Below, in pieces: positions 6,248-8,628 of a DNA stretch of 8,628 nt (positions within the stretch are counted from its first letter, which is position 1; each line of letters begins with the position of its first letter). The DNA is from JABMPU01 sp964457455. GTDB lineage: Bacteria; Cloacimonadota; Cloacimonadia; Cloacimonadales; TCS61. Below the pieces are notes generated by a model that worked only from the letters and a program-made list of their open reading frames with translations, was not told the DNA's origin and searched no databases. Where the stretch lies: NCBI GenBank assembly GCA_964457455.1, contig CAYWJN010000101.1, positions 1 to 8,628 of the forward strand, written 5' to 3'. The translations under genes and the position numbers were made by a program.

Positions 6248-6334
6248 AATGTTTTATTTCTCCAAAACCAAACAATTGACAAAATAGCAACAATATTAAA
6301 TGTCGCATTTCTAATAAAATAAGAAGGAAAATAT

Positions 6335-8149
6335 ATGTTGGATTTCATAGGAAAAAAAAGAAGAACTAATTTTGCAGAGAATCTTAATATCAACAATGTT
6401 GAAGAAAAAGTAACTTTAATGGGCTGGGTTCATCGCAGGCGAGACCTGGGTGGACTGATTTTCATAGATTTACGGGACGTTTCCGGGATTATCCAAATTG
6501 TGTTTCATCCTGAAAATGAGGAAGTTCATCAAAAAGCCGGAAAATTGAGAAATGAGTATGTGATTGGAATATTAGGAGTTGTGAAAGCAAGAAGCGAATC
6601 AAATATCAATAAAAACATAAAAACCGGTAAAATCGAAATCGAAGTTCAGGAATTGCTTTTATTAAATGATTCCGAGCCGCTTCCAGTTCAAGTAAATGAG
6701 AATGTTTTGGCAGAAGAAGATTTACGATTAAAATATCGTTATTTGGATTTGCGACGGGAAAAACTAAAGAAAATTATTATTCTACGTCATGAAGTTGTAT
6801 TTGCCATTCGTGAGTTTCTCACAAGAAAAAATTTCTTTGAGATAGAAACACCAATGCTGATGAAAAGCACTCCGGAAGGAGCGCGGGATTACCTGGTTCC
6901 AAGTAGAATTTATAAAGGAAAATTCTTTGCTCTTCCGCAATCTCCTCAAATCTACAAACAACTTTTGATGATTGCCGGATTTGACAGTTATTTCCAGATT
7001 GCTCGCTGTTTCCGTGATGAAGACCTGCGTGCGGATAGACAACCGGAATTCACTCAACTCGACCTGGAAATGAGTTTTGTTACTCAAGATGAAATCTTTG
7101 AAATAAATGAAGAATTATTCAAATATGTTTTTGAAAAAACTATCAACATAAAACTTCAAACCCCATTTACCAGGTTAACCCACGAGCAGGCAATGCAAAG
7201 GTTTGGCATTGATAAACCTGATATGCGTTTTGGAATAGAATTGATAAACCTCTCTGATAGCTTACAAAATTCCGAATTTACAGTTTTTTTATCAGCACTT
7301 CAAGCTGAGGGCAGTGTAAGATGCATCGTTGCTGAAGGTTGTGCAACATATTCAAGGAAACAAATCGATAACCTGGTAAATATTGCCAGGCATCTCGGAG
7401 GTAAAGGTCTTGCGTTTTGCAAGGTTGATGAGAACGGATTAAATGCAGGAATTACGAAATTTCTCAGCGATGATGAGCAAAAGGAAATTCTTAAGAAAAC
7501 AGGTGCAAAAAGTGGTGATCTCATTTTATTCGCAGCAGATTCTCATAAGATGGTTTTTAAAATTCTGGCTGAAATCCGTAATCACTTTGGCAGAGAACTG
7601 AAGCTTTATAACGAAGATGAATTTAACTTTGTCTGGATTACTGATTTTCCTTTATTTGAATATGATGATGAAAAACAAAAGTGGGAAGCTGCTCATCATA
7701 TGTTCACCTTACCAAAAGAGGAACATCTCAAGTATTTCGAGAATGAAGAAGATTATGGTAAAATCATCGGGCAGCTTTATGACTTGGTGTGTAATGGAGT
7801 AGAGCTCTCTTCCGGTAGTATCCGTTGTCACAGGTTGGATGTGCAGAAAAAGATTTTTGATGTTCTCGGTTTCACAGAGGAAGAGCTGAATGAGAAATTC
7901 GGCTTTTTCCTCAATGCTCTTAAATACGGAACACCTCCACATGGAGGTATTGCTCCGGGAATCGATAGAATCGTGATGATAATGGCAAAAACAGAATCCA
8001 TTCGCGATGTGATTGCTTTTCCCAAAACATTGCAAGCAGCAGATTTGATGAGCGAATCTCCTTCACCGGTTTCGCAAGAACAACTGGATGAACTGGGGAT
8101 TGCAGTTACCACGAAGCCACAAAGACTCGAAGAAAAAAATGAATTTTAA
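6335..8149 (+). CDS. aspS: Aspartyl-tRNA synthetase, bacterial type
   Basis: This class II enzyme charges tRNA-Asp with aspartate in the cytoplasm. The 604 residues fit the bacterial family (about 590). The N-terminal OB-fold anticodon-binding domain has GWVHRRRDLGG (30-40). The catalytic core shows PQSPQ (201-205), motif 2 with FRDEDLRADRQPEFTQ (226-241), HHMFT (454-458), GSIRCH (494-499) and motif 3 GIAPGIDR (538-545), followed by IRDVIAFPK. The insert between about 285 and 420 is the bacterial GAD domain. Leu38 occupies the position that is Leu in tRNA-Asp-specific enzymes and His in the relaxed Pseudomonas aeruginosa enzyme, as I recall it, so a discriminating enzyme is likely. A GGA-containing site (about 6322-6328) supports the ATG at 6335. 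Oddly, the last 13 residues (592-604) are encoded by a direct repeat shared with the start of the next gene. Confidence 0.97.
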   Translation: MLDFIGKKRRTNFAENLNINNVEEKVTLMGWVHRRRDLGGLIFIDLRDVSGIIQIVFHPENEEVHQKAGKLRNEYVIGILGVVKARSESNINKNIKTGKIEIEVQELLLLNDSEPLPVQVNENVLAEEDLRLKYRYLDLRREKLKKIIILRHEVVFAIREFLTRKNFFEIETPMLMKSTPEGARDYLVPSRIYKGKFFALPQSPQIYKQLLMIAGFDSYFQIARCFRDEDLRADRQPEFTQLDLEMSFVTQDEIFEINEELFKYVFEKTINIKLQTPFTRLTHEQAMQRFGIDKPDMRFGIELINLSDSLQNSEFTVFLSALQAEGSVRCIVAEGCATYSRKQIDNLVNIARHLGGKGLAFCKVDENGLNAGITKFLSDDEQKEILKKTGAKSGDLILFAADSHKMVFKILAEIRNHFGRELKLYNEDEFNFVWITDFPLFEYDDEKQKWEAAHHMFTLPKEEHLKYFENEEDYGKIIGQLYDLVCNGVELSSGSIRCHRLDVQKKIFDVLGFTEEELNEKFGFFLNALKYGTPPHGGIAPGIDRIVMIMAKTESIRDVIAFPKTLQAADLMSESPSPVSQEQLDELGIAVTTKPQRLEEKNEF

Positions 8150-8210
8150 CCTTTATCGGAATTACCACTAAGGCACGAAGAAAAAAGATGAATTTTAAAC
8201 CTTTATCAGA
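8106..8210 (+). repeat. Imperfect direct duplication spanning the aspS stop and the GxxExxY start
   Basis: Copy 1 (8106-8160) and copy 2 (8162-8210) align from TTACCAC through the A-run, ATGAATTTT and CCTTTATC. The length difference is explained by loss of one octamer (CACAAAGA, 8118-8125) and two single-base insertions. Octamer units are CACGAAGC, CACAAAGA, CTCGAAGA in copy 1 and CACTAAGG, CACGAAGA in copy 2. Copy 1 holds a second, decayed start of the downstream gene (8139-8147), now read in another frame as the AspS end. Confidence 0.8.
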
Positions 8211-8583
8211 AGGAATTGAAAAAATAGCGAAAAAAGTTATTGATGCTGCTTATGTTGTACATAAAGAACTTGGGCCTGGTTTGCTTGAAAAAGTATATGA
8301 AATTTGCTTTTGTTACGAATTATCAAAACGGGATTTAAAATTTAAAAGACAGGTTAACATTCCGATTGTTTATGATGGAAAGATGTTAGATGAATCATTC
8401 AGGATAGATGTATTAATTGAAGATAAGATAATTTGTGAAATAAAAGCCGTAATTGAAATGAATCCTGTTTATGAAGCACAAATTTTAACATATATGAAAC
8501 TAACAAATAAACGACTTGGATTTTTAATTAATTTCAATGTTCCATTAATTAAAGATGGAATTAAAAGAATAATGGCTCTTTGA
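8188..8583 (+). CDS. GxxExxY family protein (PD-(D/E)XK nuclease-like)
   Basis: The 131-residue product carries the family signature G31-L-L-E34-K-V-Y37 inside HKELGPGLLEKVYE. Members are small, common in environmental bacteria and mostly uncharacterised; they are placed in the PD-(D/E)XK superfamily. The expected core is visible: Asp74 in FRIDVLI, Glu84-Ile-Lys86 in ICEIKA, and Gln98...Tyr102 in AQILTYMKL, like the QxxxY motif of RecB-type nucleases. All catalytic positions are present, so it could be an active nuclease, but no substrate is known. There is no signal peptide. The start has only a weak ribosome binding site (GAAG at 8177-8180). It follows aspS by 38 nt, and the start region is duplicated into aspS, which suggests arrival as a cassette with the CACGAAG octamers. 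Confidence 0.88.
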   Translation: MNFKPLSEGIEKIAKKVIDAAYVVHKELGPGLLEKVYEICFCYELSKRDLKFKRQVNIPIVYDGKMLDESFRIDVLIEDKIICEIKAVIEMNPVYEAQILTYMKLTNKRLGFLINFNVPLIKDGIKRIMAL

Positions 8584-8628
8584 AGAAATGAGTGGGTAAA
8601 TAAAAATAAATTGATAAAAATCTTTATT

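Larger units (their letters stand above)
5953..6334. other. Palindrome-rich intergenic island between the lipoprotein gene and aspS
   Basis: This 382-base stretch has no credible gene. In order it holds hairpin repeat copy B, inverted copy C, a TGGTTCAGG palindrome, and a 71-bp element of nested inverted repeats ending in a partial 22-base direct repeat. An AT-rich stretch from about 6253 leads to the aspS ribosome binding site (around 6322-6328) and is the likeliest place for an aspS promoter, though I cannot name good hexamers. Confidence 0.7.

Noticed and set aside
6123..6308. 61-codon minus-strand frame containing SRFHGND
   Set aside because: It is a translation of the CATTCCCG palindrome element, a well-known source of spurious hypothetical proteins; there is no ribosome binding site.

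Overview
The window is AT-rich bacterial chromosomal DNA with five protein-coding genes, all on the + strand: gyrB (312-2207), gyrA (2468-5215), a small putative lipoprotein gene (5341-5952), aspS (6335-8149) and a GxxExxY-family gene (8188-8583). I found no rRNA, tRNA, CRISPR array, transposase or phage gene. The gyrase is of the short-GyrB type, with GyrA carrying a GNYHPHGE..YP-type active-site region. Together with the palindromic intergenic repeats and the GxxExxY gene, this suggests an uncultured Gram-negative lineage, perhaps of the FCB/Cloacimonadota kind. That placement is an impression from motifs, not a phylogeny.

Layout. Positions 1-311 are an AT-rich, non-coding leader for gyrB with one perfect TTGACA. 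The gyrB-gyrA spacer (2208-2467) is odd: two tracts with no C at all (2202-2272 and 2331-2473), built largely of degenerate 7-base units, flank a long hairpin with bulged bases. gyrA ends in an added Glu/Lys-rich tail containing three 54-bp tandem repeats. The gyrA-lipoprotein spacer holds two short palindromes. The lipoprotein-aspS spacer (5953-6334) is a repeat island with at least four palindromic elements. Two of these belong to the same hairpin family as the one between gyrB and gyrA, and one of the two is in inverted orientation. The aspS/GxxExxY junction is an imperfect direct duplication of about 50 bp. It contains CACGAAG-type octamers, supplies the last 13 codons of AspS, and carries a decayed second copy of the GxxExxY gene start.

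How the genes work together. GyrB and GyrA form the A2B2 DNA gyrase that introduces negative supercoils. AspS charges tRNA-Asp. The lipoprotein and GxxExxY proteins have no obvious link to these functions. Spacing and the intervening repeats suggest most genes are transcribed separately, except that the GxxExxY gene (38 nt after aspS) may be co-transcribed with aspS.

Most of the unexplained signal is in the non-coding DNA: a hairpin family with compensatory stem changes, a C-free heptad array around the gyrB stop and gyrA start, and the remodelled aspS 3' end. No complete new multi-gene system is visible here.
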